From Periplaneta americana (Eukaryota; Arthropoda; Insecta; Blattodea; Blattidae), in NCBI RefSeq assembly GCF_040183065.1, contig NC_091132.1, forward strand, positions 163,609,102 to 163,673,101: a stretch of DNA of 64,000 nt. Reading direction: 5' to 3'. The position numbers and the translations under genes are program-made. Under the pieces are notes generated by a model. That model did not search any database. It had not been told where the DNA came from and worked only from the letters and a program-made list of their open reading frames with translations. Numbering within the stretch: position 1 is the stretch's first letter; each line of letters begins with the position of its first letter. Below are positions 45,644 to 57,334 of the stretch, piece by piece.

Positions 45644-45995
45644 GTTTGTGATGGTTTCAGAACTGTTTGCAAACTGTCTCAACTTCACCTAATGCGCATG
45701 ATCGGTTTGAAAACAAATTTCAAACCATCCGTGAACGCATTTCCAAACTGGTTGGAAACACTGCCGTCTAGATACGTATTTGAACTTACGACATCAGAAT
45801 CAATTAGGCTAATTAAAATATTGTGATACTTTAAAATTGTTGAGAGAGATACTCTGGTACTCGGCGGGTTACACGGAAATAATAAATTCGCTATCATTCT
45901 ACCTAGAGATAATATGTTGAAAATAAGTTTCATTTTAGGACCTGTCTCTTTCCAGAGATAATTTCACCAACTCTAGCTCATCCCCATAGGATTTA
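45643..45995. other. Upstream flank of gene B, nothing recognised
   Basis: A promoter or 5' non-coding exon of gene B might lie here, but I see no distinctive signal. Confidence 0.35.
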
Positions 45996-46234
45996 TGAAG
46001 GATTTAAAACCATAGTGGGCTAAGTGACATTTACTAAAGCTGTAGAAAACAAGGGTTAAAATGAAGTTATTACCATAATTCAATAGAAACATATAGCAAG
46101 TAATATAAAGTATACACATTAAAACTAAATTATATATCAATCTTCATTAAACTATGGTATTCACTTAACTGTAACCCTTGCTTTCTCCGTTTTTAATAAA
46201 TGGCGCTTGGCCCACTATGACTCTGAACCCTTCA
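45996..46234. mobile_element. MITE, uninterrupted copy of the family at 30231
   Basis: The ends TGAAGGATTTAAAACCATAG and (opposite strand) TGAAGGGTTCAGAGTCATAG are followed by GGGCCAAGCGCCATTTA-like arms. The two arms cover most of the 239-bp element, so it could fold into one long hairpin. It has no coding capacity. Confidence 0.8.
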
Positions 46235-46239
46235 TATAT

Positions 46240-46519
46240 TCCATATGGTTATCACTATAAGTGTTTGAATCAGACATCTGGAAGAACAATTACAGGCCTA
46301 AATTAGCCTTACTTCTATTTTAAAACATTTCCGGAAAATTATTTCGGTAATTTCCAAATATATGTTGCCAAGCGAAGTGTCATAGCAGACGAGCGCAAGG
46401 CAACTACGTAAATAAAATTAAGCATGTATGCATGGCAGCAAGCACTACACTCCTTAGCGATGAGAGAAAAGCCGCTATCATGTATTTGAAAAGCCAATAG
46501 GTTGTAACTGTATGAAATT
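46240..46519. other. Spacer, nothing recognised
   Basis: No supported feature. Confidence 0.5.
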
Positions 46520-47560
46520 TTAGTAGTATTTTGTATTTATTTATTTAACCTGGTAGAGATAAGGCCGTCAGGCCTTCTCTGCCCCTCTACCAGGGGATTA
46601 CAACTATAATATGAACAATAAAATTACAATTAACATTAAATTTACAATTACAATTACAATAAAAATTAAAGTACGACAAGATTACCTGATTAATGAAAGC
46701 TAGACATTTTATCATATAAGTTAAGAACAAAGAATATTTTTGTATTTACTGAATTACAAATTAAACCTACAATAACAAAAATCTATAGTAATGAAATTAC
46801 CGGATATTGAAATATTTTGTGATAGATTAAGAGAACTATTTACAAGAAACCATGTCTGAACGAGTCTCAATTACTGGCCAAGTGCCTAGTAAGTTTGCGT
46901 TTGAATTCAATTTTATTTCGACAGTCCCTGATGCTAGCAGGTAACGAATTCCAGGGTCTTGGCAGGGCTATTGTGAAAGAGGATGAGTATGAGGAGGTGC
47001 GATGGGATGGTATTGTTAGTATTGTTTCATGGCGAGAGCGTGTGTTCAGATTGTGGTGCGAAGAAAGGTAAGTGAAGCGAGACGACAGGTACGAAGAGTT
47101 CAAGATTTCGAAGAGAAGGAGAAGTGAATGTAAATTTCTTTTCTTATCTAGTTTAAGCCAACCTATTGTTTCCAGGGATGGGGTAATATGATCATATTTG
47201 CGAACATTGCTTACAAAACGTACACACAAATTATGAGCACGTTGAAGTTTCGTTTTGTTGTCGCTGGAAAGGTCAGTCAGTAAAATGTCAGCATAGTCAA
47301 AATAGGGAAATACAAGCGTCTGCACAAGGGACTTTTTTAAGCAAGAGGGAAGATGAACATATATCCTTTTTAGCACATGGATAATAGAATATATTCTTCT
47401 GCAGGTTTCTGTGATTTGCATGTCCCAGTTGAGATTATTATCCATGTGAATGCCAAGAATTCGTGGACGTAGTTTGCAGACAGAACACAGAGTCGCATTG
47501 ACATGATGCTTCCAGCTCAGGACAACCGTACAGCAAAGAAACTGTTGACCAAACAAATTA
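46520..47560 (-). mobile_element. LINE 3' part (CR1/jockey-like), open C-terminal frame
   Basis: On the minus strand a 229-codon open frame (47556-46867) carries the post-catalytic part of a non-LTR reverse transcriptase: LGIHMDNNLNWDMQITETCR, LVQTLVFPYFDYADILLTDL, NKTKLQRAHNLCVRFVSNVR, ALPRPWNSLPASIRDCRNKI, ending RHLASN. A 3' UTR of about 330 bp follows, ending GGTTAAATAAATAAATAC. The endonuclease and RT core are absent (5' truncation). The lack of stops over 229 codons suggests a fairly recent copy; a shorter, more decayed copy is at 26526-27192. Confidence 0.88.
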
Positions 47561-48129
47561 TTACCCTAGTTCGATCTCCGTATAAATGTAATTCCTTGGA
47601 ACATGTGTGAGTACGACAGAAATGCAAATACTCGTAAAATTAGAATATATAATGCTCCAATGAAAGGACAGGACAAGGAGAGGGCACGCTCTTTATATCA
47701 CCGAATTAAATAAGATTGTGTGAGATGAAAGTACAAGACGTACTGATTAAAGACATACCTGGTATGGGTGGCCAATGAACCCTCGTTTTGGAAATATTGG
47801 CCATTGTTTGTGACATACTTCCATTAGGTGCCTAATAGGGAAGCATTAAACTATGTAATGGTGTAGCTCATATGGTTGGAGTTGTTGTTATCCAGGCAAA
47901 GTGAATTCGAATCTTAACTGGTCCTAAACTATTTCTTTTAATAATGTTTAATAGTATGATCACAGTTATCTATTTACATATATCATATCTCAATGTATTG
48001 AACGCTTATCATGTTTTAAACAAATTACTAATTAACTAACATTGCATTTTAAAGGATAAACAATGAAATATTGCTCACGTAGGCAGGTAAGATGTGTCAC
48101 TAGTGTCTGTTCTGTTTCTATTTCACTTC

Positions 48130-50699
48130 ATTTTGTACATGGTTCATTATGACAAATGTCATAAAAACACACAAAACATACATACTTCCTGCACCATGCA
48201 CAGCAAATGAAAGAAAGTTGTCCACAGTCACACACATTTTTCCGCACTTCTGCTGCGAAACAGACATCCTTCACATTCACAAACACTTCTCGTTCGTTTA
48301 TTAATTTTGATGTATACCACACATATATCAACATGGCCTTTGAATATAGGAGCTGACAACTGAAAGTGAATTAATGAGTGAATTTTGAGGGCATTCTCCC
48401 TTGAAGCAATTTGTCGTCCAGTTTGTCAAAGGAAAGAGCTATTTTGCAAATATTTGATAAAAATCTTCACCTGTCTAAAAAAATAAACATCATAGGGTTG
48501 GCATAATCCAGTACATTTTGATGGAATCACTTAAAGGCTGCACGTTACTTCAGTTTCTTCATTTGTAAATATTTCATCATACAATGAAGGATTTACCTGA
48601 CCTCATCACACGAGTCCAGAATTAGAAGAAATGCCTGCTCTTTCACATATGTCTGTATTACTTTCTCCAGGTATTGCTTATGGAGTTGAGATGTCAGCTT
48701 TCCTGATGAAGAACGTGTTACACATGTATTTCGGAATTCAGAAGTGAGTTCATCTACTTGACGTTGCACTCATGGGCCAAATTGTCCTTTTGGTTCTTGC
48801 ATGCACAAGAAAACTGACGGTATTAACTTTCTAGATCTTGTTATTGCATATTGTGCAGTGTAAGAATGTGTTACTTTATATCACCAACTGATACCTTATG
48901 AGCAGGCTTCGAGACTTTGGACCCGATACAGTAAGTTTACTGTGCATGTATTATAGGTTGTTGACTCGCTGCAGGAGGTAGAGATGTGTTGAGGTAACAA
49001 CGTTGCTATTTAGAGTAGAATACGATATTATGGGGAAACACACATATGTACATTCTGAAAGTAAATATACATTACACAATGACAATGTCAAAAGAATGTG
49101 AAAAGCATTTATTCTCCTGTCTTTTATAAGCATTTGTGTTTAATTATACACAGTATTAATGGTGGAAATAATCATGGAGCAATTTTAATTTTTTTTTCAT
49201 TTATCCTATTGGTCGTCTTTAGGAAGCGCAGTTACAGTACCGAATTGCAATGTACCTACTCCAAGATACATTCTCAGTGTCTCAAACGTAAATCTTTTTC
49301 GGTTATCTGCCAAAGTTTTTACTATGGAAAGCTGTGCTCTACGTTGCATGACGTGATAGGAGCAAAACGAAAAACCTAACATCATTGCAGTTTCTAAGAG
49401 ACAGTCCTTTATTCTCGGGTGATTCTATTCCCACTAATTTGCTGGTTATGTTACACAATGTTCCATATCCGTTATTTTTACATAAAATTGATTTCCACTT
49501 CTGTTTTACATGTTCAGTAACCGGTGTACTTGATTTCTCATTAATTCTCTGCGTCATTTTCTAAATTAATTTGAGGGCTTCTGGCATCTCTTGCTCTGAC
49601 TTTTCTAACCGTGTAAAAGTTTCAGACACAGTTTGTATGAAAACCAAATTATTCGTCAGAACCTTCAAATCCAGAGCGTTTTCCTTTGCATATTTGTTGG
49701 TATTCATTCCACAGTATCCCCACCCACTGTACGCTTTACCACTATACTGAGTACGCCGTTATGCGGATTTCCCACTGAATTGCTCTATTGGGTCCAAAGT
49801 CTCGAAGCCTGCTTATGAGTTAGGGTTCGTCTTATATTCAGCCTATACTCACATCCTGTTTGATCGGAATTGATTATATAATCAAAATTGTATTGTCTTA
49901 TTGCTGAAGAACACTGACTGCTGAATTTTTCTGCTTAAGACATGTTTTCAGGTGTCCAGTTTCCACTTGTTTTCACATATTTGGTCACTGCGCGTTGTCG
50001 AATGTTATGACGTCTTTTGAACTTCTTGACCCAAGAGTTAGAAGCCACAAAATTAAAACTGTCGCACTTGTATTGCAGAGCTGCAGATGTTGCCCATTGC
50101 TGAATAACCCTAGTTGTAACGGGACGTTTGTCAGATCTGGCTTCACAGAATCTATCATATGTCCATACATCAATTGCTTCAAATTTATCATACACAGTAC
50201 CACCGCCTGCAACTTCTTTCTCCCACCAAGAAAGCTGACTTTTGCTACGTAAATGTTTACTTCCGTGTTTCCGTAATGTTTGTAAGTTCCAGTTTGGATG
50301 CAAGAATGCAAGCTTCACTACTTTAGTCTTCGCAGTGATTGGCACGTATTTCATTTTGGATTTCTTCTTTGGAGATCCATATTCAGTTCCAGACGAAAAT
50401 TCGCTTGAGCTAACTTCGTCACTGCTGCTGTCAATTGGGTAGTCATAATCTTCCTTATCGAGAAATAGTTCTTCTGTCGATATAAATTCTCTATCTTCCA
50501 CAACTTCGGTTATTGCTTTTGCCACAGTCTTCCCAAGTGCTAATGCTTTGGTTGTCTTTTTAATTGGATGTGCATAGTAGTCATTGATATTATCTTTCTG
50601 CAATAACTCCTTGCATATCTGAAAACTACTAGTTGCAACATGTTTGTTAATATGCCTGTCTTCTTCGTTACTGTAAGAAGGTTCTGCTTCTTCAGGCAT
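48130..50699 (-). pseudogene. Pogo-like transposase with CENP-B-type HTH, interrupted
   Basis: The first part is open from MPEEAEPSYSNEEDRHINKH (50699) to about 49935. It holds an acidic segment and an HTH of the CENP-B type (VIQQWATSAALQYKCDSFNF, VASNSWVKKFKRRHNIRQRA). Next, IINSDQTGCEYRLNIRRTLT (near 49870-49825) corresponds to the first catalytic site, followed by a hAT insertion at the codon after LTHK. Left of the insertion come SYTAQYAITRSRKLIPSVFL (near 48850), QEPKGQFGP, SEFRNTCVTRSSSGKLTSQL, FLLILDSCDEV (second site, near 48610) and CTGLCQPYDVYFFRQVKIFI (third site, near 48500). Several stops and frame shifts occur in the C-terminal half. Confidence 0.75.
48903..49811 (-). mobile_element. 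hAT element inserted in the pogo-like transposase
   Basis: The ends CAGGCTTCGAGACTTTGGAC are the same in both arms (about 22 bp). The exact 8-bp duplication CTTATGAG lies at 48895-48902 and 49812-49819. The minus strand encodes the last third of a hAT transposase: KWKSILCKNNGYGTLCNITS (near 49500), LSLRNCNDVRFFV, and in another frame KTLADNRKRFTFETLRMYLG (near 49300-49240), the C-terminal dimerisation segment. The catalytic core is deleted. Confidence 0.9.
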
Positions 50700-50984
50700 T
50701 CTGCTGAAACCGTTAGACCGTGGATAGATTGACTTACTTGACCAGAATGTTATTATTCTTGGGCTTGAGGGTGCCGTTTGTATACACTACGCCGTAGGAC
50801 GCCGCAGTTTGTTGGGGAAGGGCGAATATCTTCCAGCCCCTGTGATTGCATAGATAGAAGTCGTAAACACAATTTTGCAATTTAATATTTGTATGTGCAT
50901 AGAGACCAATGCCCTCAGTAGCAAGTAATTTATCATATACAAAAAAAAAAAACAGAAATATTGCAACATGAATGAAAATGAAAC

Positions 50985-51034
<50 letters not shown>
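50985..51034. repeat. AAT microsatellite (SINE tail)
   Basis: About 16 AAT units adjoining the 3' end of the minus-strand SINE at 51035-51245; probably its expanded tail. Confidence 0.85.
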
Positions 51035-51037
<3 letters not shown>

Positions 51038-51245
51038 TTATTGATTTGAATAATTTCAAGGGAAAAATTGTTCCCGGTATCGATCCCGGGACCTCTGGTT
51101 GAACGTACCAGCGCTCTGCCAACTGAGCTACCCGGGAAGTCCACCCGACACCGTCTCAACCTTTCCCTTTATATCCACACAACTCGCGTGGACTGACGAA
51201 ACGCCAGAGACCCACATCGAGTGCACACAAACTCTGTGTGACTTG
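51035..51245 (-). repeat. tRNA-headed SINE, copy a (minus)
   Basis: Minus-strand order: head GTCACACAGAGTTTGTGTGC, then GAGACGGTGTCGGGTGG, tRNA-like part (GGGTAGCTCAGTTGGCAGAG; B box CCCGGGATCGATACC), then CAATTTTTCCCTTGAAATTA and an AAT tail. The tRNA-like part lacks several bases of the acceptor side (compare copies b and c). Confidence 0.82.
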
Positions 51246-51410
51246 GACGGTGTCGGGTGGAGTTCCCGGGTAGCTCAGTTGGCAGAGCGCTGGTACGTTC
51301 AACCAGAGGTCCCGGGATCGATACCCGGCCCCGGAACAATTTTTCCCTTGAAATTATTCAAATCTGCTTTACAGGAAGCTTCACCTGAAAGAATAGATTT
51401 GCATAATATA
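51246..51410 (+). repeat. tRNA-headed SINE, copy b (plus, headless)
   Basis: It starts at CGGTGTCGGGTGGAGTTCCC, joined head to head with copy a. The tRNA-like part (51263-51336) folds into a cloverleaf: D arm GCTC/GAGC, anticodon arm CTGGT/ACCAG with loop ACGTTCA (GTT in the anticodon position, but C instead of T before it), T arm CCGGG/CCCGG. The tail contains GCTTTACAGGAAGCTTCACC. Confidence 0.75.
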
Positions 51411-51436
51411 CACGTCACTGTGTACGTTAACAGAAA

Positions 51437-51700
51437 AACACAATTCCAAGTCACACAGAGTTTGTGTGCACTCGATGTGGGTCTCTGGCGTTTCGTCAGC
51501 CCACGCGAGTTGTGTGGATATAAAGGGAAAAGTTGAGACGGTGTCGGTGGAGTTCCCGGGTAGCTCAGTTGGTAGAGCGCTGGTACGTTCAACCAGAGGT
51601 CCCGGGATCGATACCCGGCCCCGGAACAATTTTTCCCTTGAAATTATTCAAATGTGCTTTGCAGGAAGCTTTACCTGAAAGACTAGATTTGCAAAATTTA
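51437..51700 (+). repeat. tRNA-headed SINE, copy c (plus, complete head)
   Basis: Head TTCCAAGTCACACAGAGTTT through GAGACGGTGTCGGTGGAG, tRNA-like part 51553-51626 almost identical to copy b, then CAATTTTTCCCTTGAAATTA and the tail GCTTTGCAGGAAGCTTTACC. The near identity of b and c suggests local duplication rather than independent insertion. Confidence 0.78.
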
Positions 51701-52081
51701 TTGATATTTATGTGCTGGACAACAGCCATTGGCCAATAAAAGTCCAGCATAGTGATACAATTAATACACTAAAATGGCCAACTATGGTACAATTAAATAC
51801 TTGAGTTAACAACAAAATAAAGAACATAGATTACAATAATTAATTTACAAGAATTAAAACTATAAAATATTAGGGAAAGGAGTTGATTCATACTACCAAT
51901 TTCTGTATAAGGATTATGCAAATAATATTAGCAAATACATTGCCATATTCTAATACTTCTATACATGGAATGGATCGAAATCGCCTACATGTAAGTTAGC
52001 ATGTCTAATACATCTGGAGACCGGCCAGGAAGATTTAGAATTTCTAATATAGAAGAGTTTGTGGTGTCTCATGTCCTTCAC

Positions 52082-52082
<1 letters not shown>

Positions 52083-52143
<61 letters not shown>
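52083..52143. repeat. AAT microsatellite
   Basis: About 20 AAT units just inside the right arm of the pogo-like element. Confidence 0.88.
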
Positions 52144-52145
<2 letters not shown>

Positions 52146-52788
52146 TCAAGCTTTAAAACATGTGGACATTAGAATTTGAACTTTGGTTGCCTGGATGACA
52201 AATCAGCATCCAACCACATGAGCTACGCCGTTACACAGTCAAATCCTTTCTTATTAGGCACCTAACGGAAGTATGTCACAAAATAGCCAGTATTTCCAAA
52301 ACGAGGGCTCATTGGCCTCCCATATCAGGTATGACTTTAAACAGTGTGTCTTGTACATTCATATCACACAATCCTATTTAATTCGGTGATATACACTCAG
52401 ATCACATATAGATTGCTCATTCCTATGTTAAATTGGTTGCAATTTGAAGAGAACAACCGCCAGGATCGCCACCCGTCCGCAGTAAACGAACACGAGTTGG
52501 CAGTACAGTCGCTAATGCAATTCAAATGGGAGTTATGACGTGACTCCTTATGTAATAACTAGATGGCAGCATAGTAAACCTGACAAAAGGCGTTACCGTC
52601 AAAGCCTATAACGCCGAGCAATCTGGGTGTATATGATCTAGGATATACAGAGCGTGTGCTCTCCTTGCAAGAGCACATAGAGTAGACTGAGACGACAGAG
52701 AGTCGACTAAGATGACATAGAGTGCACTGAGAGGAAAAAGACTGGACTGGTAGGATATTTATGCCGTAAAACTTTAGACTAGTACGCA

Positions 52789-52792
<4 letters not shown>

Positions 52793-52852
<60 letters not shown>
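52793..52852. repeat. AT dinucleotide microsatellite
   Basis: About 30 AT units immediately before the Tc1-like element at 52853; a TA-rich target of this kind suits a TA-targeting transposon. Confidence 0.92.
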
Positions 52853-52856
<4 letters not shown>

Positions 52857-53420
52857 CGTGGACAAATTATTAGACTAAAACATTTTCTTGGAAACATAAT
52901 ATAATTCCTCATATCAACTATCACTATAATTCACAGAATCTCTATTGTTGTAAATACGATTGTTTACATCTTCTGGTATATTTTTCCAATGGTTAAGTAT
53001 ATTTTTTCTGGCTATGTTGGTACTATTGGTGTTTTAATTATATACTGCAGAAGATATTCTCCCATGGCCTGCAAGAAGACCGGACATGAACGAAATTGAA
53101 AATCTGTGATCTATACTGAAGAAGAAAGTGAACAAAAAGAGGCTTACAAGAAAACATGGACTCATTTAGGCACTGACTGATATCTGGCTAAATAATGCTG
53201 ATATTCAAAGATAGCGTCAAACTTTGGTTTCCAGCATCCCTGACAAAATCAACGTGTTAATAAAGAATAAGGGAATGTTCACAAAATATTAGTAACCTCA
53301 AGACTCAATTTTCTGTTCATTATTTCTGTGTAAAATACAATTTTTGTTCATTATTTCTACCGATAAATACAGCTTCGTTGCACATATAATTAATTTAGTC
53401 TAATAATTTGTCCACGTCTG
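52853..53420 (+). mobile_element. Tc1-like transposon, deletion copy
   Basis: The ends CAGACGTGGACAAATTATTA are identical in both arms (about 27 bp), flanked by TA at 52851-52852 and 53421-53422. Only the C-terminus of a DD34E transposase remains: WPARRPDMNEIENL (catalytic Glu present, near 53062-53103), ILKKKVNKKRLTRKHGLI, then TLVSSIPDKINVLIKNKGMF, TKY (near 53285). One stop follows IENL. Confidence 0.85.
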
Positions 53421-53422
53421 TA

Positions 53423-55500
53423 TTACCTTCCTGAAAAATGGCAGTTATACGAAAACAACAGTACTAAAATACAATTGATTATTTATTTAGGGCATATTCG
53501 TATAGGTTATGCTGTAAATAACATGCAGAAAACAATGGCAAAACTATCTTGATGCGCATGCGACAGCTATGATTTGAGATCAGTTTAACATGCTGTACGA
53601 ACGCGTGACTATTAGTCAGAAACAGTTTGAATTTGAAGTTTGCGCTGTGCGAACAGTGAAATCCATGTGCGCATGACCGGAATTGTTCAAACATGTTTGG
53701 ATCTGCTGTGCGAACAAACCTATTGTGAACCATTCGAAATGAAATGCAATCTGATATAATTTCCTTTCGCCCTTGCATTACAGTAACATTTTAATACACA
53801 TTTACAGAAATTAAAGACAATATTGGTATGCTTTGACTTGCATAAGAGTTATCAGCAATTGGAGATAATCAAACTATGATAATACCACAACAGTGATTTC
53901 ACTATAAGCCAGTAATAAGCCCAAATAAGTATTGTTGGTTGTGTTTCACAACACAGATATTTTCTTTAAAGCTAATTTTTACACCATTGTGACAATTACA
54001 CTCAAACTGTTCTTTTTTACGACATTCATTTTGTCATAAAAATTTCACTAGGCTACATTAAAAAGTCGACTGCATATTACAAAACATTTTTATTTCATAC
54101 AGTCGTTTACCCAAAATATCTAAACTTGTTTGCTTCCATTTATCAGGTTGATGCTCGTACAGTTAATACATGGAGTTAACAGTATATCGTCAGTAAAAAT
54201 ATAATCTTACAAATTTAGGTCTTACTTGAGCTTATGAATGTGTTGAGATATATTGGTAAGAAACAACTACTTTAAGGTACTTATTGAAAGTATCATCTTT
54301 TCCACAAAAACATATATCATGGCAAAACTGAATTCAGCACGCTTTAGTACAACGTGCCCAATAACAGCTACTTACAAAACGAAACTGAATTACTAACAGA
54401 TATTTGTTCCAACAACTATGGATAGAGTTGAGTTAAGGGATTTTCAGGACAACTAAAAGAGGTGCAATAATATGAAAAATTTCTTCCTTCCTGATGAAAA
54501 TTCCGCAACTTGCAATCTACCTTCAGTAGATAATTTTCTAAACAGACATGTACCTGACCTAAATAAGAGCAATAAATTTAATGAAACATAATACATATGC
54601 TTTGCATTTAGATAGATAAACAAATTTCCCCTAAAATAGGGGTTGCTCTGAAGGACAAAGTATACCAAATTCACAAGTACTAGTGAATGCGTACAATTTT
54701 ATGAAAATATTTTCGTGAGAAATATGATTATTATTGTGTTATTAATTTACTTTATATATGTGATTTCTCACAAGATAGATTGAATGTTTTAGAGCTATCA
54801 AAGAAACAGTCTTGGCCAAAGAGGATTCAAGATTGAACTCTTTACAGAAATTAATACATTTTTTTTTGTAATCATGCCTCTAGCACCCACTAATAAGCCA
54901 ATAATTCCAATTGTTTGTAACTTATACATATGTCAATAATAAGGAACAGTTGGACCATAAATTTGATTCTTCTCATTGTTGACATCTTCCGATTGAGTTG
55001 CATTCAATTCGAAGTACACCCACAGTCTAGTATATACAATCACGAAGCTTAATACTAAATATGCAGACATAGACAGTTGAAATATGCATCCATAGATAGT
55101 TCCTCACCACCAGGATCGCTACTATCGCATCATCACAGAGACTTTCCCTAGCAGGCTATAAAATGTATTGTACTTTCGACATCGTGTTCTTTTGAAAAAA
55201 TTAACACCTTCCTTCCACTATTGAAATATGAAATAGCCTACATAAGGTTTATAAATTATTCTCCTAAAATATATATTATATTCTATAAACTCACCTTCCT
55301 GGATCTTTCGTAAGAAGCATAACTCTAACCTATTTTTCTTACAATTTATAGTACTACAAACGTCTCCTTGTCCCATATTATTATTCAAATTATTGTATTT
55401 TAGCCATTTACATTTATTACAACCGATAACGAACATTTCACAGTTTACATAAGTTTTCACAAAAATGCGAAATACGGCACAGTTATTTTCGATCTAGACC
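53423..55500. other. AT-rich intergenic DNA, nothing recognised
   Basis: Over 2 kb without a supported feature. Near 53560-53720 several phrases (CGCATGCGACAG, GTGCGAACAGTG, TGTGCGCATG) repeat loosely, and a related stretch occurs near 45690-45740; this may be an old repeat I cannot classify. Confidence 0.45.
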
Positions 55501-57334
55501 AGGGGCCTGTTTCACAATGTTTACAATCTTTGTAAATGGTAAACTTTGCTTGTAAATTGTAAACTTCTGTTTCACAATCTTTGTTTGTAATGTTGAACTT
55601 TACAAAGGAAATCAAATCTTTACAAATTAAATTTTGTTCACTTTACAAGTATTCTGTTTCACAATGAAGGGTAATTTTACAAACGTGTAAATTTTACTTG
55701 TAAAATTAGCACATTTTCTACTATACCTCTGAGATGTGTAAAGTTTGATATTGCAACAAATTATGAATAAATGCAATAAAGAAATACTTATTAAATTAAT
55801 TTTTGAATAACTGGATAATATTAAGAATTAAACTAAAGCAGTTTTGATGTTATTAAGGACTTCTAATGGCTCAGACGAAGATATTGAATTTAGGCCTAAT
55901 CAAAATTCTCCGGGCAAGAATTAATAACACGTTCGTATCATTGTATAAATTTAATGAAAGGTTTCGAACGAGTCCCGCGCTATACTTAAGAATACCGCGT
56001 AAGTATTTATATACAGTACGAAGGATGTATTTAATAAATACTCGCAATTAATAAAGAAGTTCCCTGCACCAAACATAAATAATTCAATAATGCAATAGCG
56101 ACACTACTTACGCGGTATTCTAAAGTCGTTTCGTGTCCCGTTTCGCTGGAATCTCTCCTACAAGATATGGGACATCATATCCAGGGGCGGCTTTCGAAGG
56201 GGGGCTGCGGAGCTGCAGCACCCCCAGACATTTGTGGCTCTTGTCGTTTTATGCTGTGAAATACATTTATTATACAGTCTCTATTTAGCGGTTCGAATTT
56301 TTTTTATAAAATTTCGCTCTCATTGACATGCACGCAATCGTTAGTGAAGTCACTTCCTCCCCTGGTGCTGCCAGAGCGAAACCAGAGACAAGGACTATAG
56401 GATGAAGCCACTTCCTCCCCTGGAGCTGCCAGACTCGTCTCGGATGCTTTGCGCATTAGTTTTACCCCTCCCCCTGCTGCCCCTTGCCGTGAATCCAGAG
56501 TTTCCAGGCGCTGCAAAATTTGCAGCAGTTTGTCAGTAGTGCGCAGTTTTAAATACAGTTTCTTTAATGTTGTGAGTATAACAAGTGCAACAATGTTTAA
56601 TTCTGTACAATATTTACAGTCTATTTAGTTCAGTATCTTAACAATTCAGGAGAAATGTGAAATTAAGTGCCCATCAGTTGAATCTCATAATGGAAAGAGC
56701 AGCTAAACAAAATAGCCTACAAAGCTCGCATATTTTTTGCTAATTTATCCAGTATCCCTGCTTTCTTTTCTCGTTCTCCACACAGTCTGTATTAGATTAA
56801 TGTGTTTCAAAGACAATTCCATCAGCTGGGGCAACAAGATGGAGTTTTAAAATAATAACAGTAAATGTTGTTCATGAGAAGAAGGAGCCATTGCTAAAAT
56901 GTTTTCCAACCATAATGGAATCTGAAACATCTAACAACATCACAATAAATGAGGCAAGCACAGTTGAGCAGAGAGATCTGTGAAAATGAAAACCCTAAAA
57001 AGCGTCGTAAGGTGGAAGGGATTCAGACAAGGGTTGGTGCAGCCAAGGAAGTGTGTGACCTCATTATCACACAAGCTAACACCCGATTCCAGTTCATAGA
57101 TAAAGAAAAATTTGAATGCTACAAAAGCTCATCGCCTGAAAATGACCCAAATGTATGTGTGAAGCTTTTTCCAATGTTCGATAAAGACAAACTAAAACGT
57201 AACTCACTGTGTTGTATCAGAGACAAGAATTCAGAAATATCAGTGACGCAGTCAAGCTCTTGCAGTTTCTTCTGTCTGAGAACTTGCAGGCCTCATTTTC
57301 AGAAGTTGTGGAAATACTACGCATAGCTGTCACC

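Larger units (their letters stand above)
47696..52391 (-). mobile_element. Pogo-like transposon, 4.7 kb, long inverted ends
   Basis: The ends TATCACCGAATTAAATAAGA and (opposite strand) TATCACCGAATTAAATAGGA match over about 290 bp per arm and are flanked by TA at 47694-47695 and 52392-52393, as expected for the Tc1/mariner/pogo superfamily. A minus-strand transposase remnant fills 48130-50699. Guests: a hAT (48903-49811), tRNA-headed SINEs (51.0-51.7 kb) and two AAT microsatellites. Each arm contains a tRNA-like pair of boxes. It is broken. Confidence 0.82.

Noticed and set aside
51263-51626. Two possible tRNA genes (GTT anticodon position)
   Set aside because: Position 33 is C not T, the acceptor has a mismatch, and both sit inside repeated SINE units with heads and tails.
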